Shown one piece after another: positions 22,406-33,399 of a stretch of 64,000 nt of DNA; the first letter of the stretch is position 1, and each line of letters opens with the position of its first letter. Below the pieces are notes generated by a model, which saw only the letters and a program-made list of their open reading frames with translations, did not search any database and was not told the DNA's origin. Position numbers and translations under genes: made by a program. Origin of the DNA: Furcasterigmium furcatum (lineage: Eukaryota > Ascomycota > Sordariomycetes > Glomerellales > Plectosphaerellaceae); contig BCIA01000006.1 in NCBI GenBank assembly GCA_001599815.1, positions 2,420,961 to 2,484,960 on the forward strand, read 5' to 3'.

Positions 22406-23947
22406 GGCAGGAGAGTGTCGACCCGAGGGGCGACGAGCAGTCTCCAACCGGCCCGACGGTATCACAAAGACGATGACTGGAGAGTGAAGCTGTCAGGAGG
22501 GGTGTCAAGAGGGGTATCTCGACTTATAAGAATCCAAGGTGTTGTGGCACCCTCCGCAAAGCCAAGGCGGCAGGGCTCCGCATTCTCGCGAGGTGTGGTG
22601 GAGAGAGAGAGGCCTGCTCAGGCCCGGGAGACGGCTGGTTTTACTACCTAGGAGGCGAAGGCGGAGAAACCGAGTTCAGCACGGTCAACCAAGTCGATAT
22701 AAGACCGCCGCCCGAGTCAGGGATATGCAGACTTTCGACCGCCACGGAGGAGAACTCAGGGCGATCTCAGGCAGGCTAACAGCATGCACCGTTGTGGGGG
22801 AGAATGCATGAATGCTCATGCGTGCTGTTGGATGGACGTTGGGGGGCGCATCGGCGGAGGAGCAAGATGCTGCAGAAGTGTTCCGATAGGGAGAGACCCT
22901 AGCCGCTATTGGGTGAAGGCACAGTGATCGGGGGAGACCGACGTCAGCCCAGACATTGGATTGCGGTTTCAGGGTCTTCTTGTGACCGCTGTGTCCGTGT
23001 CCGCGGTGAGGGTCATTGTCTCCTTCTTGTCTTTGATGGCGGGAAAGACAGGCTAGGGCATTCCTGAGTTTCGAGATGTCCAGTCGAGCAAACTAGAACT
23101 GAATACGAGAAGGCGAGACACGGGTGGGATCGAGATGGATGGTGTCTGTAGGACCCTGGGAATGGGCAGCTGAAGCGAAAGCCAGAAGGAGAGAGAGATC
23201 GGCATGTCCACCTGAGGTAGCCAGAGGGTCGCCGTCGAACCGTTTCTGAGTGTCCTTGTGTGACGAGGTCCGAGGAACTTGTCTTGATGTTGCAGGGGTG
23301 AAGCAAAACGCAAGGAACCTGGAAATAATTAAGAAGTACCTTCAAGGTTCCATATCTGGGCCAACCTGGCAGTCACCCTTGGAGCTTCCTGCTTGCTACA
23401 GTGACGGGAGATGGAGTCACGGTCACGGGCACGGATCAGTCAGCATTAAATCCCCCGGCCGCCAGTCGGTGAGGTGGCAGGCTGCTCTTTAGTGGACTGC
23501 CCCACTGTATTGACGTCGAGGACAGGCCCAACCCCCTCAGAAGTAGCTCTGCCAACCGCTGTGACCTCAGTGCCTGTCCCGCGTGCCCTCTGGCTTTGTC
23601 ACCCGACCAGGCCGAGTCTTATCACGGGATGCCTCAACCACCACAGCTTCGACTTGGCCTTCTTGAGATAACACCCCCCAGACCCAATTGACTTCGTCAG
23701 CAGTCTCACACCTCCACCCGACGTAAGACCCGTCCTCTCTGCTATTCCTACGCGTGCTGCGGGCCACGAGCGTCCCGTACCGCCGATTGCGCCAGAGACC
23801 AGAGCTAACCGCGACGGTCTGTGTCTAGACAGACGGACACACAGAAAACCCTCCCTCGACCCTCCGACTCGCGCACCGACATCGCCCACGACAACAACCT
23901 CGAGGAACGGTATGAGGTAGCATTCTATAGCTGCACCAACAACCAAG
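22406..23947. other. divergent promoter region of vhc1 and avt3
   Basis: 1.54 kb between the starts of two vacuolar transporter genes transcribed away from each other. No gene is supported inside. The head-to-head arrangement could permit shared control, but I see no specific binding-site array. Confidence 0.5.
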
Positions 23948-26290
23948 ATGGCCTCTCCATTCAGAGACATCCCCCGGTCCGACTCGCCGTCCAGGCAGCT
24001 CGGCACCTCTGTCCCCAGAGCAGACGCCACCGCCCGCCTCGCTTCTCCGGTCCCCGCGCATCAGTTCCCGGGCACGCCGCCTTCTCAGGCGCTGAACGCT
24101 TTCGGCGCCCCGACGACGAATGGCAGCGGTGCCAGTGCCAACACATCGAACAATGCACCTCTGCCCGGCGCTGCGAGCTCCAGCGTCCAGGGACCCGGCG
24201 TGTCTGCCCTCGCCGCCGCCCTGTCCAACTCGATAGGAACGTCGCCGCCCAGGCACGGCACACCTCCCGTCCGAACGAGCACCCCTCCGCCTCGTGCCCA
24301 GTCGCCCTTTGCTGCCGCTGCTACCCAGTTCTCCAGTACTCCGCAGACCAACTATGGCTCCTTCGACTCGAGGCAACGCAACACCCCCTACGAAGACCCC
24401 GAGATCGTCAAGCGCCATCTCGTCCAGCCATCGGATGCAGCCTCCGAAGCCTCCAGCGTGCGCGATGGAAAGGGTAAGCAGGCTGCCGTTGCCGGTGCTG
24501 GTCCGGCGCTGAACGAGGAAGAATTCTCCAGCTTGCGCCTCCAGGGTGGAGATGTGACTCGCGGTATTTACAAGTGGACGGAGGAGGCCGAGGCCAAGAA
24601 CAAGATGCAGAGGAGCAAGAGCTTCAGCGTCTCGCGCCCCGACCCGGAGAATGACACTCTCGATATCAACGCTATCAAGGTCCCTGGTGGGTTCCGACGC
24701 AACTATCTTCGAAGGTCCGCCAGGAGCCCCTCTGCCGACCCGGCACGGAACCAGCTCGGCGACGACGCGGCACCGAGACCTCTGCTGACCTCGAGCTTCA
24801 TGGAGTTCCTTTCCATGTACGGCCACTTCGCCGGTGAAGAGCTCGAAGAGGACGACGAGGACCTGCAGCCGGGCGAGTACTTCTCCTCTGGGCCCGACGA
24901 CGACGAATACGACAGCGATGAGCACAGCGAGGACGACCGGGAGCCGATGGAAGACAGCGCACTACTGACGCCGTCGAGGCGCAAGCGGAGGCGCAAGCCT
25001 CGCGGCGGCAGCGGTAAGAACAGCCCCATGGGTGCTGCGCTTCTTCTGCTCAAGTCGTTCGTCGGGACCGGTGTGCTTTTCCTCCCCCGCGCGTACCTCA
25101 ACGGAGGCATGGTCTTCAGTAACCTCATCCTGCTGTTTGTGGCTGCGCTGAGCTACCACTGCTTCGTGCTCCTCATCACGACGCGCCTCAAGGTCGAGGG
25201 CTCCTTTGGTGATCTCGGCGGAATCCTCTACGGCAAGTGGATGAGGACGATGATCCTCAGCTCCATCGTTCTCAGCCAGATCGGTTTCGTCGCGGCTTAC
25301 ATGGTCTTCACCTCGGAAAATCTCCAGGCTTTCGTTCTGGCAGTGACAAAGTGCGAAACGTGGATGGATATCAAGTGGTTCATCTTCATCCAGATGGCCA
25401 TCTTCATCCCCTTTTCGCTCCTGAGAGACATCGAGAAGCTCGGCTTCACCGCACTCATTGCCGATGCCTTCATCCTCATCGGTCTCGGCTACCTGTTCTA
25501 CTACGACGTCTTGACGCTCAACCAGCACGGCCTAGCCGACATCATCATGTTCAACAGCGGCAACTGGACCCTCTTCATCGGCACGGCCATCTTCACCTTC
25601 GAGGGCATCGGCCTCATCATCCCCATCCAGGAGTCGATGAAGAACCCGCAAAAGTTCCCCCGCGTCATGTTCGTCGTCATGATCATCATCACTGTCGTCT
25701 TCATCACCATGGGAGCCATCTCCTACGCCGCCTACGGCTCCAAGACAGAGACCGTCGTCCTCCTCAACCTGCCCCAGGACAACAAGCTCGTCAACGGCGT
25801 CCAGTTCCTTTACTCCGCCGCTATCATGCTCTCGACGCCCCTCCAGATCTTCCCCGCCGTCAAGATCACCGAGAACGCGCTCTTCACCAAGAGCGGCAAG
25901 TACAACCCCTACATCAAGTGGCAGAAGAACTTCTACCGCACCTGCTTCGTCGTCATGTGTTCCGCCATCGCATGGGGCGGCGCCGACAACCTCGACAAGT
26001 TCGTCGCTCTCGTGGGCAACTTCGCCTGCATCCCGCTCGTCTTCATCTACCCGGTACGTCCCCCTCGTCCTCTTGCTCTCTCTCGCCTCAAGCTAACCAC
26101 GCAATAGCCCCTCCTTCACTACAAGGCCGTCGCGAAGAACCGCTTCTGGCGCGTCGCCGATATCATCCTTACCGTTTTCGGCTTCATCGCCATGGGCTAC
26201 ACCACCATCTTGACCGTCAAGGCCTGGGCCAGCGACACCTCTGGCCCCAAGCTCCCGGGCTACTGCGACCCCGATGGAGGCGGTCACTAA
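23948..26290 (+). CDS. avt3: Avt3-like vacuolar amino acid transporter (AAAP family)
   Basis: Two exons, 23948..26053 and 26108..26290, 762 aa. The 54-nt GTACGT...TAG intron joins FIYP to PLLHYKAVAKNRFW. Residues 1-355 are a cytosolic, Ser/Pro-rich then acidic tail (LEEDDEDLQPGEYF, DDDEYDSDEHSEDD). Eleven membrane segments follow, beginning NSPMGAALLLLKSFVGTGVL and LPRAYLNGGMVFSN, which is the Avt3/Avt4 signature. The family exports neutral amino acids from the vacuole to the cytosol. The long N-terminal tail is typical of fungal Avt3/4. Unspliced reading ends in stop soon after 26053, so the intron is needed for the last two segments. Confidence 0.93.
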
Positions 26291-26809
26291 AGCCCGCCAA
26301 CTCACACGGACGTCCCTGACGGGATGTCCACAATCACTTTTTCCCCCTGTCATATACTGTCGATTCTGTCACTGTTCCCCGAGGAGGACTTGTCTGCATA
26401 ATGGTGTTGCTGCATTCTGGGAGGAGTCACAGGCCGCATTTGGGAAGAGGGTTGCACGCGCGCGCATATTGGATGTAGACTGTGACATACCTATGTAGAG
26501 CATCATGTACAATCTGAGGTGCAATCTTCCAAGACTTACGAGTGTCTTGACTTGCCAGTCCCTGACCACTTCTGGTGGGTACCGGAGGATCAGAGCGCAG
26601 AAAAGCCATGTCATATTCTTTCTACGAACATGGGATGATAAACTTGACCATAGTCCTGACGCCACGTGTGCCTACACACCCGACTCTCGACTGTGCTCAC
26701 ATCCATGACCAACAGGGGGGTATTTCGACAAACTGCACCAGGTGAAAACAAACGCCGTCCCATGCCACCACCCCAAAACACCACAGACGCATATATAACA
26801 ACACCAACA
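26291..26809. other. intergenic between convergent avt3 and scc4
   Basis: 519 bp between facing stop codons. It should hold both 3' UTRs; no gene is seen. Confidence 0.55.
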
Positions 26810-29797
26810 TCACTCCTTCCCCTGGAACGCGTGGTTCGCGTACTTGGTCGCCGACTCCTCCGTGGCCCTCGCGGCGAGGAACTGCCCCTGGGCCTCCTGC
26901 GACTGCGCCAGCATGCCGTCCGCGACGCTCATCCAGAGGAGGTTTCCGCTCCGCCGGGCCTGCGCCGATGCCGCCTTGGCACTCTTCAGAGCCTGCTCCC
27001 CGACGACGTTCTCGAACAGCTGGCTGCGCATGACGTTGAGAGCGATCGAGAGGCAGTGCACGTTGCTCGTCTTCTGCGAGTTCGACAGGGCGAGGCTGAT
27101 GCTCTGCTTGACGGTGAGCATCGACGCGGGCGGGTTCGTCTTGACCGTCGCGCGCACGAGGTCGAAGGCCGCCCTGATCTCGAGGTCCTGATGGCTCGTG
27201 CAGACGGTCCCGAGCTGCTCGAGGAGCGCTGTCGAGGTCATCTCGTCCATGTAGGAGGGAGACTGCAGGATCCAGAGGCGGTTGAGGGCCGACAGGATGC
27301 TGATCTCCGTCTTGGCGGGCTTCCGCCCCCCAGTCTCGCAGAGGTTTGCATCCAGGTCCAATCTCGGATCTTCGTACAGCAGCAACGCCGTCTCCAGATC
27401 GCCGGTGCCTTGGTGATAGACGCCGGCGAGGTATAACGCGAATAACCCGCAAATATCGTCAACGTCGGCGCTTGCTGCTTTCTGCAGCTTGGCGACGCAC
27501 TTATCTACAGCACCCCATCGGCTCTGGGTCGCGCAGTAGAGGCCGGTCAAGAGCTGAAGGTAGCAAAAGACTTCCGTCCGCCACTTGGTCTGCCGGACGG
27601 ATTCTTGCAGCGAAGTAGACGGAACGGCGGTGTCGCCTCCCATCTTCTGAGACCCTGTGACAAATCAGCTAAAAGCTCCGACGTGTTCGCCAAACATCAC
27701 CTACATCGTTGCACGATCTCGAGCCCTTCCGCCCAGTAGTCGGAGCTCTTCCTCTGCCCTTTCGGTTGGGCTGGGCCGGGCCTGTACATGCTGGCGAGCC
27801 CGCTGAACGTGTAGACAAGCAGGAACATCTCGACCTTGGTCAGGAATGTCAAGGCCACATAGTCCTGCCCCTCCTCTGCATTGCCCGGATGCAGGATACT
27901 TGCAGTATCGTCACTGATGAAGTTACCAGAAGAGTGTTGCTTCTTGATGGGGATCCGCATGAGGGTGATGTTGTTGCTCCACTCGTTCGACTTGATGGTG
28001 GCATCCATGCGGGCTTGAAGCGCACTCAGCTTCTGGACAAGGACATCCGGCGTCTTCTGGTGCATGCTACAGGCCAAGTCGAGCAGAAGAGAGAGAACGT
28101 CGAGCTGAGGGAGCTGCGCGGAGGGCTCCATCTGGTACTTCGCGGCCTGCGCAAGGCAGGTCTGAACTCGTTCGATCGTATCCGGTTTAATGACACGAAG
28201 ATGCGCAAGGCCTTCGAGGAGAGACGCCAACACGCCGAGGGCATGGTCACCTTGATCGTGAGCAAGACTTGACAGATTCTGGAAGTTCTCGATCACGGAC
28301 ACATCCGCCGCAGTACCAGCATATGTGTAAAGGGTAGCCTTGAGCAGCCGGAATGAATAGACCCAAGGTATGTGCTTGAAACTATGTCGAGAGTTAGCCA
28401 CGCCAGATTTGGGGACACAGGAGGCAGAGGTCCTACGTCTGGCACTCAGCAATTTGTTTGTCGATGGCTTTGAAGGCGGCTTTCGGGTGCCGCTGGAAGA
28501 GGACCTTCGAAGACACGTACTGCATGCAGTACTTGAGGTCGTGATACCGGTGCTGGACGGTTACATTAGTGGATGCCCAAGGCGCCAGGATCCGGGAAGA
28601 AACACCAACCTTCTCGCAAAGCTTGATGCCTTGGAACAACATGGTCTCTGCCTCCTGGATGTTCTCCGTCTCTTCGTACAAGATGGATGCATATCTCAGT
28701 CTCGCCTTGGCCTCCTGTCGCGGCAAGAGCTTGGTGCTGTGGATGGCGGCATCGAGACAGGCCAGCCCTGTTGAGACCAGCTTCTGATATTCCTTGATCT
28801 GTGCTTCTGATAATGTTGAGACGATGTTCGGCAGGGCAGCTTGTGCTTTGCTCAGGCACTCCTCTCCGACGTGCACCAGAAGGGCATTCGTGTCGACAGG
28901 TCGGCTCTTGGTGGAGAGAGCGGGTGAGGCCTGAGAAGAGGACGCGGGGGAGTGTTTCGGAGGTATTGCGGGAGACTTCTTTGTTATTCCGGGAGAGCTT
29001 TTTGGCGGTATGGCGGGGGACTTCTTCGAGATGGCGGGCGACGGCCTCGGTGGCATGGCTGGGGACTTCTTCGGGAGTGCGGGAGAGGGCATCTGCTGCG
29101 ACGGTGTCCGAGCCATAGCCATGGCAGGGCTGTTGTGCTGACTGCTGTGCTGGCTCCTGGGTTGTACGCTCGGGGGTCGTGGAGGCTCGCTCGGGGGAAC
29201 ATGCTGTTGCTGGGAGGGCCACTGTTGAGGATACGGCTGAGGGGTAGGCTGCGTCGGCTGGTTCAGGAGACTCGAGTTCTGCCCCATGGTTTGGCGGTTC
29301 TGTTGATAAAACTGCGGGCTGGGTTGTTGGACTGGTGGCTGATGCGGTTGGTAGCTCACATAGCCTGGGCTGGGATGTTGGGCTTGCTGATGACGCTGGA
29401 GGTCATACGGCTGCGGAGCAAACTGCGCCTGCAGAGGTTGTGAGATGTGACGAGGAAGACCAGTCTGGTGCTGCGGGTGTTGGCGGGTGTCGAAGGCGCC
29501 ATCGAATGAGGGAAAAGGGCCATGGTGATTTGAGCTGGCGTTGATAAAGTTGACAGGGGCTTGATGGTGGCTCGGCGCATAGTTTCCAGGCTGCGTCTGG
29601 TGTGGTTGAAGATGTGGTGGCTGTTGGGTCTGGAGAGGTGGCTGGACATGGTGCTGGTGCTGCTGCTGCTGGTGGTGGTGCTGCTGCTGTGATGGGTATT
29701 CGTACTGGGGATGCTGGCCCTGGGCGTGAGGGTATTGGTATTGTTGCTGCTGGCCATGGTACGTCTGCCCCGAGGGCAAAGAGCCCGGGTACGGCAT
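26810..29797 (-). CDS. scc4: Scc4/Mau2 cohesin loading factor
   Basis: Four exons, complement(26810..27654, 27705..28381, 28437..28552, 28610..29797), 941 aa. The first 290 residues are Gln/His/Pro-rich with poly-Q and a KSPAxPPK-like repeat. The TPR-type Mau2 domain follows: EECLSKAQAALP, RLRYASILYEETENIQEAE, LKYCMQYVSSKVLFQRHPKAA, FKHIPWVYSFRLLKATLY, then EIVQRWSQKMGG and a C-terminal repeat region ending RATEESATKYANHAFQGKE. Scc4 binds Scc2 and loads cohesin on chromatin. The first intron (28553-28609) is 57 nt, stop-free and in phase, so unspliced reading stays open but inserts 19 residues between LCEK and HRYHDLKY. The upstream frame starts with a non-ATG at 29923; the ATG of MPYPGSL is used, and a further 5' exon is possible. 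Confidence 0.9.
28945..29070 (-). repeat. KSPAxPP-type tandem repeat in scc4
   Basis: Within the scc4 coding exon the protein repeats a unit of about 13 residues built on KKSPAM/IPP, with variants KKSPAMPPRPSP, KKSPAIPPKSSP and KKSPAIPPKHSP. Each unit carries SP sites that a proline-directed kinase could use. The array lies between the poly-Q region and the folded domain. Confidence 0.7.
29640..29760 (-). repeat. CAG/CAC trinucleotide tract (poly-Q/H) in scc4
   Basis: On the coding strand this part of scc4 exon 1 is dominated by CAG, CAA and CAC codons, giving runs such as QQQQYQYPHAQ and QQQHHHQQQQHQHH. Such tracts vary in length between strains. Confidence 0.75.
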
Positions 29798-30335
29798 CGC
29801 TGTCAAAGCATAAGAGTCATCGATCGCGAACCGCGGATCACTCGCTCGGGCAGGGGTGTTTCTTGACTGTCGGCAGGGTGTAATGCGCGTGGTCGGCGTC
29901 TCCTTCGGGCTGGGTCGGTTCAACGAACTGTTTCGCTTGCTCGGATGATCGGTTGCGCGTTCTCAGGATCGTACTCGGAGGCGTCTTTTGGGGGTTGACA
30001 TCGGCCGCTGCGCGCATCCTTGTCCATGGGTCGAGAGGTGGACCAGGGACCAAAGACATGCCACATTATGTAAGCCGGGTACATTCCGTGGGAGCGCTCA
30101 GCAAGAGTGGTCCGTGCGCACTTCCGCATCTAGCCAACTGCTGCGAAGACGAGCACGACAAGCGTCACCTCTATTTCCATCATGTCACACTCATAGTACC
30201 GATGATGAGTCGAACTTGTGGGTTAGATCAGCGCAGTCTAGATCTAGAAATTATCCGTCTTTTCCCCCCTTATAGCTACAAGGCGAGCCGTGATCGATAA
30301 CACTACCAGTACACCCATCCTCCCGACCTCCTCCC
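29798..30335. other. intergenic, scc4 upstream region
   Basis: 538 bp between scc4 and the stop of the Hsp70-like gene, both on the minus strand. The scc4 reading frame stays open without an ATG up to about 29923. Nothing else is recognised. Confidence 0.5.
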
Positions 30336-32387
30336 TCAGTCCATGTACTCTACACTCACAACGTCGTGTATCTCGCCTACCAGACGACATGTCAGTTTGG
30401 CTCAAGGGATGGCAGTGTCTTCTTTGGCGCTGTCTGCTTACCTGCAAGCTTGACCGTGTAGGTCACCATCGCCGAGTCATACTTGGCTTCCACGGAGCCG
30501 CTCAGCACATAGTATCGGTGCAATCCCTTCCACGACGTTCCGACCGCATCCAGGGCACTCCGGCTGATCTTATTCATGTGCAACTTGAGCACGGCTATCT
30601 GCCTGGTCCTGCCGTTCCGGTACGTTGGCGCACTTGAGTCTTCTGAGTTGGCGTAGATCTCGAACTCTGTCGGAGCCTGCTGGCCCCAGCTTGAATGCGG
30701 AATGTCGATGTCGTACGGGATCGAGCAAGTACGGTCACTTGGGTACGACTCGCCCTGATGCCAAGTTAGCCACAATCAGCAGATTCATCCGGTGACCATG
30801 GATGGGACGCCTCACCTTCTCGATGAACCAGCACATGACATCGACAACCCTCTTGAACTGCTTGTCCCGATAGCTGCAGAACAGTCAGCCAGATGTCCAC
30901 GGCACCTTTCAAGCGACTCCACTTACGCCATGCTGCTGTCGTGCTCATACGAGTTGTACCGAGAGGTGAGCTCGATGCCGTAATGCTGCCGCGCCATGCG
31001 CGACTCGATGGAAACACCGATTCTCGATGGGGTTACTCGGCCCATGCCCAGCATCGCCGCGCCTCGGACAACGGCGGTCCAGCCATTCTGCGGTTGCAAG
31101 ACCGAGACCGAGCCTCCAAGGACTTGCTGGACTCGTGTCTTGAGATAGGGGCTCTGGCCAAAGCCCCCGACCATCAACACCGCCGCAATATTGCCGCCGG
31201 CGAATCTGACCTGCTCCTTGATGAGATCGAGGACGTCCTTGAGGATCGGCTCGAAGATCTTGCTCCCCATGTCTTCCGGCGGCACCCGGTATCGATTTCT
31301 TCGGATATTCAGGCTTGGGTCTACCTGCAAGATGAGAGCGTCGCCGTCCGGCCTCCATTCCTTCTTGTACTGGATGGATCCCGTCAGCTCATGGATAGAG
31401 GAGTCCGTCTCGAGGTCGACCTACCGTTTCGAACTCCGCGAGTGCGGGAACGAGCTTTTCATCGGTCCAGTAAGCCTCGCCGTGTGCCTTCTTGAGGTAG
31501 CGGCGGAAGCGCTGGTTGAGCATCGAAGATCCGCACTTTCCACCGGTCCCCTCCGTCACCTCTTTGACTCTGACCTTGTTCAGGGAGAGCACCTCGTAAG
31601 TGATGAGGTCTACCGTTCCGCCTCCGGCGTCGCACACCACGAATCGCTTTCCAACCTGCAGGGTGCCATATCCGAGATTGTTGAGTGTGTAGATGGCTGC
31701 TGCCTCCTGTCGAGGAGAGCTATTGTCAGGGGCGATCTCGCAGAGAAAGCGGGAGGTCGGTTGGACTCACGGGCTCGGAGACAATGTACATGGCCTTTCC
31801 TCCATTGCTCGGGCGAAATCCTGCCTTCTCGGCCGCCTGCTGCGTCTTCTGTTTCGCAGAATTCGACCAAATCGCCGGGACAGTGACAACAAAGTCGATG
31901 GGTGTTGATCGGAGCACAGAAGCAGACAGCTGGCCCTCGAGGACTTTTCGGAAGTGTTCGTACAGTCGGGTCATGTAGAGCTCGGTGAGCCGCTCAGGCG
32001 GGAGGCTATCGCTGTTGTCCCCCGTCGCTCCGTCGAGCTTCCTTCACCCGAGCGGTCAGTAAGACACCTGGCAGGATTTCTGGTTTCTCTGGGCACTCAC
32101 AACTTGAAGTACCTGTTCCTCTTCGCCGACACAGGAATCTGGAAACCCCATTGATACCCATCACCGGTTTTGCGAAGCTCGGTTGGGACCTTTGGGCTGC
32201 TTGTGTTCACATTGTTCCTGCCTGGCCACGACTCGATGACGGTCTGCGAGTCCGGCTGCTACCTCTCAGTCCAAACTCAAGAGCAAAAATGGTTCCTCAA
32301 GATACTTACTCGACTCGTCTCGGACCAGGCTATGCCCGAGTAGGTCGTGCCGAAGTCAATGGACACGACGATCCGCCTGTCCGACAT
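30336..32387 (-). CDS. Hsp70-like ATPase domain protein (HSPA12-type)
   Basis: Eight exons, complement(30336..30376, 30442..30754, 30816..30873, 30927..31369, 31425..31706, 31771..32041, 32101..32255, 32310..32387), 546 aa. All seven introns are 50-65 nt and close the frame. Actin-fold ATPase motifs are present: phosphate 1 VSIDFGTTYSGIAWS (residues 8-22), phosphate 2 VCDAGGGTVDLITYEV (about 190), and adenosine motif MVGGFGQSPYL (about 328). The rest resembles the large fungal family of divergent Hsp70s rather than the cytosolic chaperones. It is shorter than canonical Hsp70 (about 640) and lacks a clear substrate-binding beta-sandwich and EEVD tail. In Sordariomycetes this family is expanded, and its clients are unknown. 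Whether it is a chaperone is not shown. Confidence 0.88.
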
Positions 32388-33399
32388 GACGGCCTCAGAG
32401 TCAGGAGAGAAAGAGAGGAGGAGATACCGCAGACAGGTGTTACGGAACAGACAATGGAGATGAAGTCATGACCAAGCTTTCAATCGCTTTCGCAGCCCTC
32501 GATTCCCCGGGTGCCGAGTCCCCAGCGGCATTATATTCCCATCAGAGACCGAGCGGCAGCCTGACCCCCCACGGCGGCAGCCTCTCACCACAGCCTTGAG
32601 GGGGTGGACAGAACAATTTTGTCATGGCAGAGAGCCCCCCCCCCCCGACATGAGGAGTTATGCTTCATCTGACAGCCTCATGTTCAGGTGGCTGGCGTCA
32701 AGGAGGTGTTTAGAAATCCTCAGCTCGTCGGCCCTGCTGTCCAGCGAGTCTCCGGTGTGTCGCGCGGCGTGGACTATGCTGACACTATTGCCTCCAGCCT
32801 TTTTCATCAACCAAATGCTTCCTTGCGCCTCCGTTTGTTTCTACATTTTCCGTCTTAGAGGGCCTTTAGCAGAGGGTGGCAGGGATCTCTACGCCGCCTG
32901 CTACTAACGAATCAGGCTGTGACCGAGCTTCGCCTGACCAGAAGTGTAACTCAGGGTCTGAATGCAATTTTGGACTAATTCGGAATCGTTACTTAACCGC
33001 CCTGCATGGGAAAGCTGAGCATACAAATTCCAAAAGCCGGCGTCGGGGCACCCAATAGCTGCGCGGGCGGCGGTGGCAGTGTTGCCTTCACCCGTTCTCG
33101 GAACAGTCTGGGCCCCCAGAGCCTTGCCATGAAGCGATGTATCTTCTTGTCCAGTACTTGCGATACTTGCAGACACAACCCCCCTACATGATGCACTTGT
33201 AGAAAGGCTGGATGCTGGGGCGTTCGATGCCGATCATATCCGCTGCCTGGACACGTACAAGGGAATGCTGTCCGACAATCGCGTCCTCTGGTTTTCCTGA
33301 TTTCCTCAAGCCTGTTTTTGTTATAGCCCTGAAGGTCTTACATAAACCTCGAAGGCAGAAGCTGGGACTAAGACAGCAGCAGGTGAACATTGTCACGAC
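32388..33399. other. divergent intergenic region (Hsp70-like / coiled-coil orphan)
   Basis: 1.0 kb between two genes transcribed apart. It contains a 12-base C homopolymer at 32635-32646 and no supported gene. Confidence 0.5.
32635..32646 (+). repeat. poly-C homopolymer (12 C)
   Basis: Twelve consecutive C lie in the intergenic region, about 250 bp upstream of the Hsp70-like start (that is, poly-G on its coding strand). The length may be unreliable in assembly. Confidence 0.9.

Noticed and set aside
25237..26319. 360-aa plus-strand His/Arg/Pro-rich frame
   Set aside because: It is a shifted frame over the avt3 exons; its composition is an artefact of codon bias.
31191..31886. 231-aa plus-strand frame
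   Set aside because: It is antisense to the Hsp70-like exons and crosses their introns.
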